The position numbers and the translations under genes are program-made. From JACKII01 sp963807085 (GTDB taxonomy: Bacteria; Pseudomonadota; Alphaproteobacteria; Bin95), in assembly GCA_963807085.1 (NCBI GenBank), contig CAWEBB010000020.1, positions 95,761-159,760 on the forward strand: a stretch of 64,000 nt of DNA. The letters run 5' to 3'. The notes under the pieces were generated by a model, which saw only the letters and a program-made list of their open reading frames with translations, did no database searches and had not been told where the DNA came from. This document shows, piece after piece, positions 47,150 to 56,243 of this stretch (positions within the stretch are counted from its first letter, which is position 1; every line of letters begins with the position of its first letter).

Positions 47150-48489
47150 GGCGGATTCTTGTTACTCTCATCGTCTTGATCGGTTTTGCGGCTGCGGCGC
47201 CGGCGGTTGCAGTAACGCCGGGGCAACAGCGGCAAAAACCTGAAATCGTGGAGGTGGTCTCGCCGGCCGGTATCCGTGCCTGGCTGCGGCAGGAACCCAG
47301 CATCCCCCTGCTGGCGCTCGATTTCCGGTTTGAGGGCGGCTCGGTGCTGGTCCCGGCAGAAAAGGCGGGCACGGCGACGCTCGCCGCACACATGCTGCGG
47401 GAAGGCGCGGGCGAGCGCGACGGGGAGGCGTTCCGGCAGGTGCTGGCGGACAACTCCATCAGCCTGGACTTCGATACATCGCGCGAGGGCTTTTCCGGCT
47501 CGCTGTTCACTCTGACCGAGAACCTGGATCTGGCGGCGGACCTGCTGCGCGATGCGCTTCTTGCACCGCGGCTGGAGGAAGATGCGCTGAACCGGGTGCG
47601 CTCGGCCATGATCACGGCCGCCCGCCGCCGCGCGCAGGACCCGAACAGTCTTGCCTATCGCGCCTGGCGGGAGCGGGCCTATGCCGGCCATCCATATGCG
47701 ACCGACTCGGAGGGGACCGAGGAGACCCTGCCACGCATCGGGCGCGAAGACGTTAAGGCATATCTGGCGGACGTCCTGAACCGGCGGACGCTGATCGTCG
47801 GCGTGGCCGGCGACATCAGCCCGGAGGCGCTGGGGCCGCTGCTGGATCGGGCCTTCGCCGACCTGCCGACCCAGGAGCCGCCGCCCCCGACCCCGCCCTT
47901 GCCACCGATGCCGGCCGGGACGGAAGTGGTGCCGTTCCCTGGCGACCAGAGCGTGATCGTATTCGGGCAGGAAGGCATCAGCCGGTCCGACCCCGACTGG
48001 CCCGCGGCCCTGGTCGTGGCGCAGGTGCTGGGCGGCAGTTCCTTCACCTCGCGGCTCGGCAATGAAGTGCGGGAGAAGCGGGGGCTGGCCTATGGCATCG
48101 GCGTCAGCCTGAGTGCCTACAAAGTCGGCGGCATCCTGGCGGGACGAACCGCGACCCGGAACGATGCCGCGGCCGAAACCTTGCGCATCATCCGCGAGGA
48201 ATGGGGCCGCCTGGCGGAGAACGGACCGACCGCCGAGGAGGTCGAGGACGCGAAGACCTATCTGATCGGCAGCTTTCCGCTCAGCCTGGATTCCACGAAC
48301 GCCGTCGCCAGCGTGCTGGTCACCATGCAATACTACGACCTGGGGCGGGACTATTGGGAGCGGCGCGCGGCACAGTTCGAGGCGGTTACGCTGCAGGACG
48401 CGCAGCGGGTGGCGAGGCAATTGCTGCATCCCGACGCCCTGCTAAGTGTTGTGGCGGGTCAACCGCAAAGCGTGACATCGTCCTTCTGA
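47146..48489 (+). CDS. M16 family peptidase-like protein lacking the zinc motif
   Basis: This 447-aa protein has a signal peptide (RRILVTLIVLIGFAAAAPAVA). It aligns with the previous protein in layout, but the HxxEH position reads TLAAHMLREGAGERDGEAF, so zinc ligands are lost. GDISPEALGPLLDRAFADLP and LGNEVREKRGLAYGIGVSLS are the conserved C-terminal segments with the R/Y pair. It is the expected non-catalytic partner, coupled by an ATGA overlap with the active subunit gene. Confidence 0.92.
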   Translation: MRRILVTLIVLIGFAAAAPAVAVTPGQQRQKPEIVEVVSPAGIRAWLRQEPSIPLLALDFRFEGGSVLVPAEKAGTATLAAHMLREGAGERDGEAFRQVLADNSISLDFDTSREGFSGSLFTLTENLDLAADLLRDALLAPRLEEDALNRVRSAMITAARRRAQDPNSLAYRAWRERAYAGHPYATDSEGTEETLPRIGREDVKAYLADVLNRRTLIVGVAGDISPEALGPLLDRAFADLPTQEPPPPTPPLPPMPAGTEVVPFPGDQSVIVFGQEGISRSDPDWPAALVVAQVLGGSSFTSRLGNEVREKRGLAYGIGVSLSAYKVGGILAGRTATRNDAAAETLRIIREEWGRLAENGPTAEEVEDAKTYLIGSFPLSLDSTNAVASVLVTMQYYDLGRDYWERRAAQFEAVTLQDAQRVARQLLHPDALLSVVAGQPQSVTSSF

Positions 48490-48584
48490 AGCTCCTTCTA
48501 AAGGGCGAATTTGCGCTATGATCGGCATGGCCCGTTGATGCAATGGCCTGCGCCGAGCCAGATCTGTAATCGAGGAATGCCCAT

Positions 48585-49886
48585 ATGTACGAGCAATTGA
48601 TCGAGGGATGCCTGCGCGAGACGGTGGGTGACTCCGGATTGGACAAGGCGACCCTGCGCGATTGCCTGGAGCGGGCCAAACCCGGCGTCGACCGTATCCG
48701 CAACGCCCATCGTGACGGCTCGCTGCCGGTGCTGCAATTGGCGGAACGGCGCGACGACATTCCGATGATCGAGGACCGGGCCGCCTATCACCGGGAGCGG
48801 GCTGATACGGTCGTGGTGATGGGAACGGGCGGCTCCAGCCTGGGCGGGCAGGCGTTCTATGCGCTGGCCGACGCGGGCTTCGGGCCGAGCGGCGATTCCC
48901 CGCGGGTGGTTTTTATGGACAATATCGACCCGCACACCTTCGACCATCTGTTCCGCGCGCTGGATCTAAGCCGGACCGACTTTCTGCTGATCTCCAAGTC
49001 CGGCAGCACGGCGGAGACCATGAGCCAGGCACTCATATGCATGGAGCAACTCGCCGGGGCCGTCGACGAAGATACGATCGGCGACCATTTCACGGTCATC
49101 ACCGAGCCGAAGGATTCCGCCCTGACCCGGCTCGCCCGGAAATGGGGCATGGTGCGCCTGCCGCACGACCCGGATGTGGGTGGACGCTTTTCCGCCCTGT
49201 CGCTGGTTGGCATGCTGCCGGCCGCCATCGCCGGCCTCGACCCCGTCACCGCGCGCGAGGGTGCCGAGCCCGTGATCGCCTCCCTGCTGACCGACTATCG
49301 GGCCGACCCGGCTGTGGGCGCGGCGATCCAGTGCGGTCTGGCGGAGGCGAGCGGCGTCAATGCCTCGGTCATCATGCCGTATTCCGACCGGCTGGGCACG
49401 TTCGGGTTTTGGTACCGCCAGCTTTGGGCCGAATCCCTCGGGAAGCAGGGGGAGGGCACCCTGCCGGTTCGGGCCGTCGGGACGGTCGACCAGCACAGCC
49501 AGTTGCAGCTCTATCTGGATGGGCCGCGGGACAAGCTGTTCACAATGATCCATGCGCCGTCGGCCGGTACGGGCCGCCTGGTGCGTACCGCCATCGCCGA
49601 CAACGAGGCGGGGCTTGGCTATCTGGATCGGCGCAGCATGGGCGACCTGCTGGACGCGATGCAGCGGGCGACCACTGAAACCTTGATCAAAAACGGCTGC
49701 CCCACCCGGGTGATGAAGCTGGAAAACGTGGACGAAGCCGCCATCGGCGCGCTGATGATGCATTATATGTGCGAAACCATGATCGCCGCCGACATATTGG
49801 GCGTCGATGCGTTCAACCAACCGGCGGTCGAGCAGGGCAAGATCCTGGCGCGCGAGTACATGTCGCAAATCTCACCGAGAGGTTAG
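48585..49886 (+). CDS. pgi: Glucose-6-phosphate isomerase
   Basis: The enzyme interconverts glucose 6-phosphate and fructose 6-phosphate. It is 433 aa, shorter than the roughly 550-aa enterobacterial form, as in many alphaproteobacteria. VVVMGTGGSSLGGQAFYALA is the N-terminal phosphate-binding motif, LLISKSGSTAETMSQAL the second, and GTVDQHSQLQLYLDGPRDKL the conserved C-terminal block containing the histidine region. NQPAVEQGKILAREYM holds the catalytic lysine. mutL follows 9 bases later. Confidence 0.95.
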   Translation: MYEQLIEGCLRETVGDSGLDKATLRDCLERAKPGVDRIRNAHRDGSLPVLQLAERRDDIPMIEDRAAYHRERADTVVVMGTGGSSLGGQAFYALADAGFGPSGDSPRVVFMDNIDPHTFDHLFRALDLSRTDFLLISKSGSTAETMSQALICMEQLAGAVDEDTIGDHFTVITEPKDSALTRLARKWGMVRLPHDPDVGGRFSALSLVGMLPAAIAGLDPVTAREGAEPVIASLLTDYRADPAVGAAIQCGLAEASGVNASVIMPYSDRLGTFGFWYRQLWAESLGKQGEGTLPVRAVGTVDQHSQLQLYLDGPRDKLFTMIHAPSAGTGRLVRTAIADNEAGLGYLDRRSMGDLLDAMQRATTETLIKNGCPTRVMKLENVDEAAIGALMMHYMCETMIAADILGVDAFNQPAVEQGKILAREYMSQISPRG

Positions 49887-49895
49887 GCCGTCCAT

Positions 49896-51737
49896 ATGCC
49901 TATCCGCCGCCTGCCCCCGACGCTCGTCAACCAGATCGCCGCCGGCGAAGTGATCGAGCGGCCGGCTGCTGTGGTCAAGGAATTGGTCGAAAACGCGCTG
50001 GATGCCGGCGCTTCACGGATTGAGGTGGCCATCCGCGAGGGCGGCAAGGCATTAATCAGCGTGCGCGACGACGGCAAGGGCATGTCTGCGGACGAATTGG
50101 TGCTGGCCGTCGAGCGCCATGCCACCTCCAAGCTGCCGGACGATGATCTGGTGCATATTTCCACCCTTGGCTTCCGGGGAGAGGCGCTGCCCTCCATCGG
50201 TGCGGTCGCGCGGCTTTCCGTCGCCTCCCGCGGCGCAGGCGAGGAAAACGCCTGGCGGCTCGCGGTCGAGGGCGGGCGGGTATCCGCGCCTGTGCCCGAC
50301 GCGCACGGGCAGGGCAGCACGGTTGAGGTGCGCGACCTGTTCTACGCGACGCCTGCCCGGCTGAAATTCCTGAAAACCGCCCGTGCCGAAAGCGGGCAGG
50401 TGGCCGACTTCCTGAAGCGCCTTGCCATGGCGGCGCCGCGGGTGGCGTTCACCCTGCGAGACGACGACCGGGAAAAGCTGAAGCTGCCGGCCTGCACAGG
50501 GCTAGACCCCCTAAACGAGCGGCTGGCGGCAATTTTGGGCCGGGATTTCGGCCAAAACTCGCTGCCGATCATCTCGGAGCGGGGCGAATACCGTCTTTCC
50601 GGCCGCATCGGCCTGCCGACCCTGCATCGGGCCACGGCGGCGAGCCAGTATCTGTTTGTCAACGGCCGACCGGTGCGTGACCGGCTGCTGCTGGGCGCGC
50701 TGCGTGGCGGCTATGAGGATTTGGTGCCGCGCGGGCGTCAGCCAATGGTGGCGCTGTTCCTGGACCTGCCGGCGGAGGAGGTGGACGTGAACGTCCATCC
50801 GGCCAAGGCGGAGGTTCGCTTCCGCGATGCGGGACTGGTGCGCGGCCTGTTGGTCGCCAGCATCCGGCAGGCGCTGGCCGAGGCCGGGCACCGGGCGGCC
50901 TCGACCGTCTCCCATGCGGCGCTGGGGGCGTTCCGGCCCGATGGAGCGGCGGCAGGCGGCGAAAGCGGGAAGGCATGGCAGTATCGGCAGCCCTGGGGCC
51001 CGCCGCCACGGCACGCGCCATCGCTCGCCCTGGCAGAGCGGGCGTCGTCCTGGCAGGCGCCACTGCCGGTCGCGGACAGCCCGCTGGCCGAAGCGGCGGC
51101 CATCGCTGCGCCTTCCGCTCCGCCGGGCGCGGAGGCGGCCGATCCCCAGGCAGAGGCCAGCCCGCTTGGCGCGGCCAGGGCGCAGGTGCATGGCACCTAT
51201 ATCATCGCGCAGACGGGTGACGGGATCGTCATCGTCGACCAACATGCCGCACATGAGCGGCTGGTGCTGGAGCGCATGAAAAAGGCGCTCGCCACCGGTG
51301 GTGTCGCGCGACAGGCGCTGCTGCTGCCGGAAGTGGTGGAACTGGAGCCGGAGGCCGCCGAGCGGCTGGGCGACCGCAGCCACGAACTGGCGGAAATGGG
51401 TCTGATCATCGAAGCCTTTGGCCATGGCGCGGTGGTCGTGCGGGAGACGCCGGCCATGCTGGGCCATGTGGACTGCGCCGCCCTGCTGCGCGACCTGGCC
51501 GACGAGTTGGCCGAATGGGGCACCGCCCTTGCCTTGCACGAGCGGCTGGACCATGTGGCGGCAACCATGGCCTGCCACGGCAGCGTGCGGGCCGGGCGGC
51601 AACTGAACGGGCCCGAGATGAACGCGCTGCTGCGCGAGATGGAGGTCACGCCCCATTCCGGCCAGTGCAACCATGGCCGCCCCACCTATGTGGAGTTGAA
51701 GCTCGGCGATATTGAACGTCTGTTCGCCCGCCGTTGA
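49896..51737 (+). CDS. mutL: DNA mismatch repair protein MutL
   Basis: This 613-aa protein's GHKL ATPase domain has IAAGEVIERPAAVVKELVEN, ALDAGASRIEVAI, VRDDGKGMSADEL and LGFRGEALPSIGAVARL. A proline/alanine-rich linker spans about 345-420. The C-terminal domain keeps the endonuclease metal motif DQHAAHERLVLE together with ACHGSVRAGRQL and GQCNHGRPTYVELKL, so it should nick DNA, as expected in bacteria lacking MutH. The start ATG is at 49896, directly after pgi. Confidence 0.97.
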   Translation: MPIRRLPPTLVNQIAAGEVIERPAAVVKELVENALDAGASRIEVAIREGGKALISVRDDGKGMSADELVLAVERHATSKLPDDDLVHISTLGFRGEALPSIGAVARLSVASRGAGEENAWRLAVEGGRVSAPVPDAHGQGSTVEVRDLFYATPARLKFLKTARAESGQVADFLKRLAMAAPRVAFTLRDDDREKLKLPACTGLDPLNERLAAILGRDFGQNSLPIISERGEYRLSGRIGLPTLHRATAASQYLFVNGRPVRDRLLLGALRGGYEDLVPRGRQPMVALFLDLPAEEVDVNVHPAKAEVRFRDAGLVRGLLVASIRQALAEAGHRAASTVSHAALGAFRPDGAAAGGESGKAWQYRQPWGPPPRHAPSLALAERASSWQAPLPVADSPLAEAAAIAAPSAPPGAEAADPQAEASPLGAARAQVHGTYIIAQTGDGIVIVDQHAAHERLVLERMKKALATGGVARQALLLPEVVELEPEAAERLGDRSHELAEMGLIIEAFGHGAVVVRETPAMLGHVDCAALLRDLADELAEWGTALALHERLDHVAATMACHGSVRAGRQLNGPEMNALLREMEVTPHSGQCNHGRPTYVELKLGDIERLFARR

Positions 51738-51769
51738 CTGTCCACAGCGACCACCTTTGCTCGCAAGCG

Positions 51770-52477
51770 TCATGGCATGTGGTTGTAGTAATAGATCGCG
51801 TCGTCGACGTTTTGGAAGAACAGAAGCTCGCCGTTGTGCAGGACTGCTGCGCTGTCGGCGAAGGCGCGGATGGTGCCGAGCTGGTGCGAAACCATGATCA
51901 CATCGGCCGTCTCGCGCCGGGCCGCAAACGTATCCTCGCACTTTTTTCGGAAGTTGATGTCGCCAACCGCGGTTAACTCGTCAATCAGATAGCAGCGGAA
52001 CTTCAGCGCCATGGACATGGCAAAGGTCAGCCGTGCCCTCATCCCGGCTGAATAGGTGCGCACGGGCAGGTCAAGGGCCTGGCCTAACTCTGCAAATCCG
52101 CGGACGAAATCCACCACCTCCGCGCTGTGGGCGCCATAGATGCGGGCGACGAACTTCGCGTTCTCCACCCCTGTCAGTGATCCCTGCAGGGAGCCGCCGA
52201 GGCCCAAAGGCCATGAAATGCGGGCATGGCGCGTCACCTCGCCCGAGCTCGGTTTCTCCATGCCGCACATCATGCGCAATAGGGTGGACTTACCCGAGCC
52301 GTTGCGGCCGATGATGCCGACGCTGTGCCCCTGCTTCAGCTCGAAGCTGCTTTCGTAGAGGACGGTGCGGCGACCCTGCGTTGTCGTGAAGTATTTTTCG
52401 ACCCGATGGAACCGCACGCTCGGCGGGTTCTCGGGCGGGCCGGCGGAATGCAGCAGGGCCAGGTCTGTTCGTTCCAT
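51770..52477 (-). CDS. Capsule/polysaccharide ABC transporter ATP-binding protein, KpsT-like
   Basis: It is 235 aa from the ATG at 52477. It has Walker A IIGRNGSGKSTLLRMMCGM, a KpsT-type signature TYSAGMRARLTFAMSMALK replacing LSGGQ, Walker B CYLIDELTAVGDINFRKKCE and H-loop IMVSHQLGTIRAFADSA. It lacks the extra C-terminal carbohydrate-binding domain of Wzt, as KpsT does. It powers export of a lipid-linked capsule through KpsM. It is divergent from kpsM across 56 bases, so one control region may drive both arms. Confidence 0.92.
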   Translation of the reverse strand: MERTDLALLHSAGPPENPPSVRFHRVEKYFTTTQGRRTVLYESSFELKQGHSVGIIGRNGSGKSTLLRMMCGMEKPSSGEVTRHARISWPLGLGGSLQGSLTGVENAKFVARIYGAHSAEVVDFVRGFAELGQALDLPVRTYSAGMRARLTFAMSMALKFRCYLIDELTAVGDINFRKKCEDTFAARRETADVIMVSHQLGTIRAFADSAAVLHNGELLFFQNVDDAIYYYNHMP

Positions 52478-52533
52478 GGGCTGCGCCTCATTGCCTCTGG
52501 ACGGTTGCGATCCTGTTCGTCTATCCGAAACCC

Positions 52534-53367
52534 ATGGCATCCGGCAACGACACTGCCCCCGCGCTTTCTGCACCCGCTGCGATCGAACTGCCGGAGCGCA
52601 GTGCGATCGTCACGTTCTGCAACGTGATCTATGCGATCATGATGCGAGAGGTGCGCACCCGGTACGGCACCAGCAATCTCGGCTACTTGCGGGCGTTGCT
52701 GGAGCCCACTGTCTTTATTCTCGGCTTTGTGTTGATCTGGATGGCCATGGGCCGTGCCTCGCCCGTGGCGGTGCCGGTCGAACTCTTCTTTCTTTGCAGT
52801 CTGTTCCCCTACATTGCCTTTATGCGAACCTGGGATTACACGTCCCACGCAATTCGGGCCAACGCCGGGCTGTTGATGTTTCCCGTTGTCCGGCCACTGG
52901 ACTTTTTCATAGCCCGGACGCTCTTGGAGGGGGCCAGCCAGCTGCTCGTGTTCCTCATTCTGGCGGTTGCCGTACAGGGCCTGTTTTGCGAGCCGCGGCA
53001 TCTGCCGGACAATTTGTTGGGGGTTCTGGGGGCGGCGGTTGCCGCCATTCTGCTCGGCGCCAATTTCGGTCTGATCATCGGCTGCCTGTCCATGGAGTTT
53101 CCCAGCCTGGAAGTTCCCATGCAACTGGTGCGCCGGGCGCTGTTTTTCGGTTCAGGTGTGTTTTTCATGGCGGATTCCTTGCCCTTTATTCTGCAGAAAT
53201 ATTTGTATTGGAATCCGGTACTGCACGCGACTGAATGGTTCCGCAGCGCCTATTTCTCCGAATCGAACAGCAATTTCCTTGACTTGAATTATTTGTGGGC
53301 CTGTGTCGGCGGCATGATTTTGCTGGGCTTGGTGCTGGAACGGCGCTTGTACCGAAAGGGATACTAG
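52534..53367 (+). CDS. Capsule/polysaccharide ABC transporter permease, KpsM-like
   Basis: This 277-aa ABC-2 type inner-membrane protein has six hydrophobic segments. The N-terminal cytosolic helix has IMMREVRTRYGTSNLGYLRAL, then VFILGFVLIWMAMGR, FPYIAFMRTWDYTSHAIRAN and FPVVRPLDFFIARTLLE (the KpsM coupling region). WNPVLHATEWFRSAYFSES precedes the last helix. It is the partner of KpsT. The start ATG is at 52534. Confidence 0.92.
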   Translation: MASGNDTAPALSAPAAIELPERSAIVTFCNVIYAIMMREVRTRYGTSNLGYLRALLEPTVFILGFVLIWMAMGRASPVAVPVELFFLCSLFPYIAFMRTWDYTSHAIRANAGLLMFPVVRPLDFFIARTLLEGASQLLVFLILAVAVQGLFCEPRHLPDNLLGVLGAAVAAILLGANFGLIIGCLSMEFPSLEVPMQLVRRALFFGSGVFFMADSLPFILQKYLYWNPVLHATEWFRSAYFSESNSNFLDLNYLWACVGGMILLGLVLERRLYRKGY

Positions 53368-53438
53368 CAGATATGATAGTTCTGTTGCAGGTTAACTTTA
53401 CCGGTTTTGCGTACTAGGCCGGAGGATCAAGGGTCGGT

Positions 53439-55046
53439 ATGGAAAAAGAACCGGACGCGCGCATGGCGGCGCGGGCTGCAGAACATCATCATGCGGATGC
53501 CGGCGGCGGTGACGAGGTCGAGCGGCGGCCTTCGGCCGGCGCGGGGCCCGCCCGTCCGCCACAGGGACAGCCGCGGCAGGCACAGGCGCCGCAGGGACAG
53601 CCGCCGCAGGGACAGCCGCCGCAGGGACAGCCGCCGCAGGGACAGCCGCCACAGGGACAGCCGCGGCAGGGTCAGGCGGGGCAGGGACAGTCGCCACAGG
53701 GACAGTCGCGGCAGGGTCAGGCGGGGCAGGGTCATGCGGGGCACCACCCTCCCCAAAACCCGCGCCCTCCCCAAACTCAACGCCCGCCACAGGGCCAGGT
53801 TGCGCGTGCACAGCAACAGCGGCCGAACCAGAAACAGAAACCGAATCGCCCGCCCGCACAACGGCCGCCGCCGCAACCGGTCTCCGCGACCTATACGTCC
53901 GAGGTTACCTACACGCGCCGCCCTGTGCACCGGCGGGGCACGCGGCTCGGCCGCCTTCTGCTATTGCTTGTCGCGTTGGCGATTCCGGCACTGCTGGTTG
54001 TCTATTATGGCTTTCTGGCGACCGACCGGTATGTGACGGAAGCGCAGTTTTCCGTCCGCTCCGCCGGCCAGCAAAGCAGTGTCTCCGACATCATTTCCAG
54101 CACAACCGGCATTCCGTCGGCGTCGGGCATGCTCGAGGCGTTCCAGGACGCTTTTGTTGTCCGCGAATTTATCCATTCCCAGGCGCTGGTCGACCGGATC
54201 GACCGCGAGTTGGGGATGACCAAGCTGTTCAGCGACAGGTCGATCGACTGGTGGTCCCGCCTGGCGCCGGACGCGACGCGCGAGGAAATGCACAGCTATT
54301 GGCAGCATCGGGTCAGTGCCGATCTGGACGCGACCACGGGCCTGATCACCTTGACGGTCGCTGCCTTTTCCCCCGAGGACTCCCTGAAGCTCGCCCAGAA
54401 CATTCTGGCGGCGACCCAGGAACTGGTGAACGAATTGTCGGCGCAAGCCCGCCGGGACACGCTGGCGTTCGCGGCGGAAGAGGTGGCGAAGGCGGAAGAC
54501 CGACTGCGCGAGGTGCGCCTGGAGCTCACCGGGTTTCGTAAGGATACCGGCGACATTTTCCCGGAAGAGAGCGCCAAGGCACAGTTGCAGTTGATCGCCC
54601 AGCTCGACTTCGAACTGGCGAAGGCCAAGGCGGAACTGGCGGCACAGGGCCTTTCCGCGCGGGCGCCGACCCAGCGCGCGGCCACGGCGCGTATCCAGGC
54701 GCTGGAGGAGCAGATCGCGGAGGAGCGGAAAAAATTGACAGGCATCGCCGCCCACCCTGGCAGTAACGAGCCGTTGAGCGACGTTCTGATCCAGTATCAG
54801 GCGTTGGAAGTCGATCGCATGTTTGCGGAAGAATTCTACAAAAGCACCCTTTCGCTGATGGAGGCGGCCCGGCAGGAGGTGATCAAAATCCAGCGGTATC
54901 TGGTCGTCTTCGTGCAGCCGGCCCTCGCCCAGGAGCCGCTGGAGCCCCGCCGGGGGTGGGCCGTGCTTACGGTATTGGCGTGTACGTTAGCCGCCTATAT
55001 CGTGCTGGGCGTGCTTTACAAGACGATCAAAGAACACGTGGCGTGA
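53439..55046 (+). CDS. Capsule polysaccharide export inner-membrane protein, KpsE-like, with N-terminal Q/P repeat
   Basis: This 535-aa polysaccharide co-polymerase/adaptor is anchored by two helices (about 170-192, LGRLLLLLVALAIPALLVVY, and 506-527, AVLTVLACTLAAYIVLGVLY). A periplasmic coiled coil lies between them, with FAAEEVAKAEDRLREVRLEL and LEEQIAEERKKL. FLATDRYVTEAQFSVRSAG is the Wzz-type signature. The first 165 residues are cytosolic and unusual: about 12 pentapeptides QGQPP/QGQAG (about 41-100), then more Q/P/R-rich sequence. The antisense frames over this repeat are artefacts. Its stop overlaps the kpsD start. Confidence 0.9.
   Translation: MEKEPDARMAARAAEHHHADAGGGDEVERRPSAGAGPARPPQGQPRQAQAPQGQPPQGQPPQGQPPQGQPPQGQPRQGQAGQGQSPQGQSRQGQAGQGHAGHHPPQNPRPPQTQRPPQGQVARAQQQRPNQKQKPNRPPAQRPPPQPVSATYTSEVTYTRRPVHRRGTRLGRLLLLLVALAIPALLVVYYGFLATDRYVTEAQFSVRSAGQQSSVSDIISSTTGIPSASGMLEAFQDAFVVREFIHSQALVDRIDRELGMTKLFSDRSIDWWSRLAPDATREEMHSYWQHRVSADLDATTGLITLTVAAFSPEDSLKLAQNILAATQELVNELSAQARRDTLAFAAEEVAKAEDRLREVRLELTGFRKDTGDIFPEESAKAQLQLIAQLDFELAKAKAELAAQGLSARAPTQRAATARIQALEEQIAEERKKLTGIAAHPGSNEPLSDVLIQYQALEVDRMFAEEFYKSTLSLMEAARQEVIKIQRYLVVFVQPALAQEPLEPRRGWAVLTVLACTLAAYIVLGVLYKTIKEHVA
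53560..53742 (+). repeat. 15-bp tandem repeats in the kpsE-like gene
   Basis: About twelve copies of GCAGGGACAGCCGCC or near variants. Copies at 53591-53605, 53606-53620, 53621-53635 and 53636-53650 are identical. The outer copies differ by a few bases. Because the unit is a multiple of three, slippage changes length without breaking the frame. Confidence 0.92.
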
Positions 55047-56131
55047 TGGCGGTGTATATGCTTGGAAGCGGCCGGAAGTTCGCCTTCGCGATAATGGGCC
55101 TGTGGTTGTCCGGCTGTTCTGTCTTGCCGCAGGGCGGCCCGAACATGCGGGGCGCGGAGGAAACGGCCGAAGCGCATAATATCGACTTCGTCACGCTGAC
55201 AGCCGAAACCGTGGCACCCTATAGCCCGGCAGCGCAGCTGGATCGCCCGCTGGCAGAGCGCATTCCCATGGGCAAGGTCCGATTGGAACTCGGCCCCGGC
55301 GACGTGCTGCGGGTTCAGATGTTCGAGACGAGCGCGACCGGAACGCTGTTCAGCGCGGAAAGCGGCGCGAATGTCCTGGATCAAGTGGTCGTTGACGACC
55401 GCGGGCAGATTAGTCTGCCCTATGCTGGCCGCCTGCAGGCCGCGGGCAAGACGCCGGCGCAATTGCAAGACACGATTGCCGCGCGCTTGTCTCAGATCGC
55501 GGTCGAGCCGGCCGCCTATGTGCAGGTTCTCCAGGACCATAGCAACAGCGTCATGGTCACCGGCACGGTGCCAAAGGCCGGCCGGCAGTCCTTGCGGGAC
55601 GGCGTTGCCAGTGCTCTGGATGCGCTGAACAATGCAGGCGGAATCGAGGGGCCGGCCTGGCATTATGATGCGGTGCTGCGGCGCGGCACCACCGTCACCC
55701 GGCACACGGTCGCCGAACTGCTGAATGGTGGTGATTTTGCGCTCGAGCCCGGCGATCGCCTGATGGTGGAATACAACCCCAAGAAATTCGTGGCGCTGGG
55801 CGCCTTGCAGGCGGCCGGCGCATTCGAGTTTCCCGAGGCCCAGCTAACGCTGCTGGAGGCGCTGGGGGCCGCGAAGGGCCTGTCGGACAGCCGGGCCGAC
55901 CGGACCGGCGTCTATGTTTTTCGGCCGGCCCGGCCGGTCAATGAAAAGGCGGACCTGTTCTTGCTGGATATGTCGGAACCGGACTCCCTCTTTGTCGCCA
56001 GCGCATTCGCGGTCGAGCCCGGGGATGCGATTTATGTCACCAATGCGCCGCTAACTGACTTTATGAAGGTGGTGGACCCGATCCTGCGTGCCGTTGCGAT
56101 CTTCAACTTCTCAACCACGGTCGGCCAATAA
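55046..56131 (+). CDS. Polysaccharide export lipoprotein, KpsD/Wza-like
   Basis: It is 361 aa from the ATG at 55046 (TGATG overlap with kpsE). The signal has lipobox LSGC (cysteine about residue 24). The Poly_export domain has LGPGDVLRVQMFETSATGTL and VVDDRGQISLPYAGRLQAAG with KTPAQLQDTIAARLSQI. SLBB-type segments follow (SVMVTGTVPKAGRQSLRDGV, FVALGALQAAGAFEFPEAQL). It forms the outer-membrane/periplasmic conduit for the capsule. The end FMKVVDPILRAVAIFNFST is a C-terminal helix as in Wza. Confidence 0.9.
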   Translation: MAVYMLGSGRKFAFAIMGLWLSGCSVLPQGGPNMRGAEETAEAHNIDFVTLTAETVAPYSPAAQLDRPLAERIPMGKVRLELGPGDVLRVQMFETSATGTLFSAESGANVLDQVVVDDRGQISLPYAGRLQAAGKTPAQLQDTIAARLSQIAVEPAAYVQVLQDHSNSVMVTGTVPKAGRQSLRDGVASALDALNNAGGIEGPAWHYDAVLRRGTTVTRHTVAELLNGGDFALEPGDRLMVEYNPKKFVALGALQAAGAFEFPEAQLTLLEALGAAKGLSDSRADRTGVYVFRPARPVNEKADLFLLDMSEPDSLFVASAFAVEPGDAIYVTNAPLTDFMKVVDPILRAVAIFNFSTTVGQ

Positions 56132-56243
56132 ATGAATTGCGCGGCGACCGGCCGTCGGGCTCGGCGTGCATAGCCAGCCCTGTGGGTGCTCGTTATTGTC
56201 ATGCCGAACCGGAAAGCTCTCACCTAGCAAAGGAAACACGTTG

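Noticed and set aside
53560..53742. Possible CRISPR-like or other array of short direct repeats
   Set aside because: Units are 15 bp with no spacers, and they encode in-frame pentapeptides of the KpsE-like protein.
53407..54036. Extra plus and minus frames over the kpsE repeat (for example 53427-53930)
   Set aside because: Repeats that are multiples of three keep all frames open; only the frame leading into the Wzz-type domain is supported.
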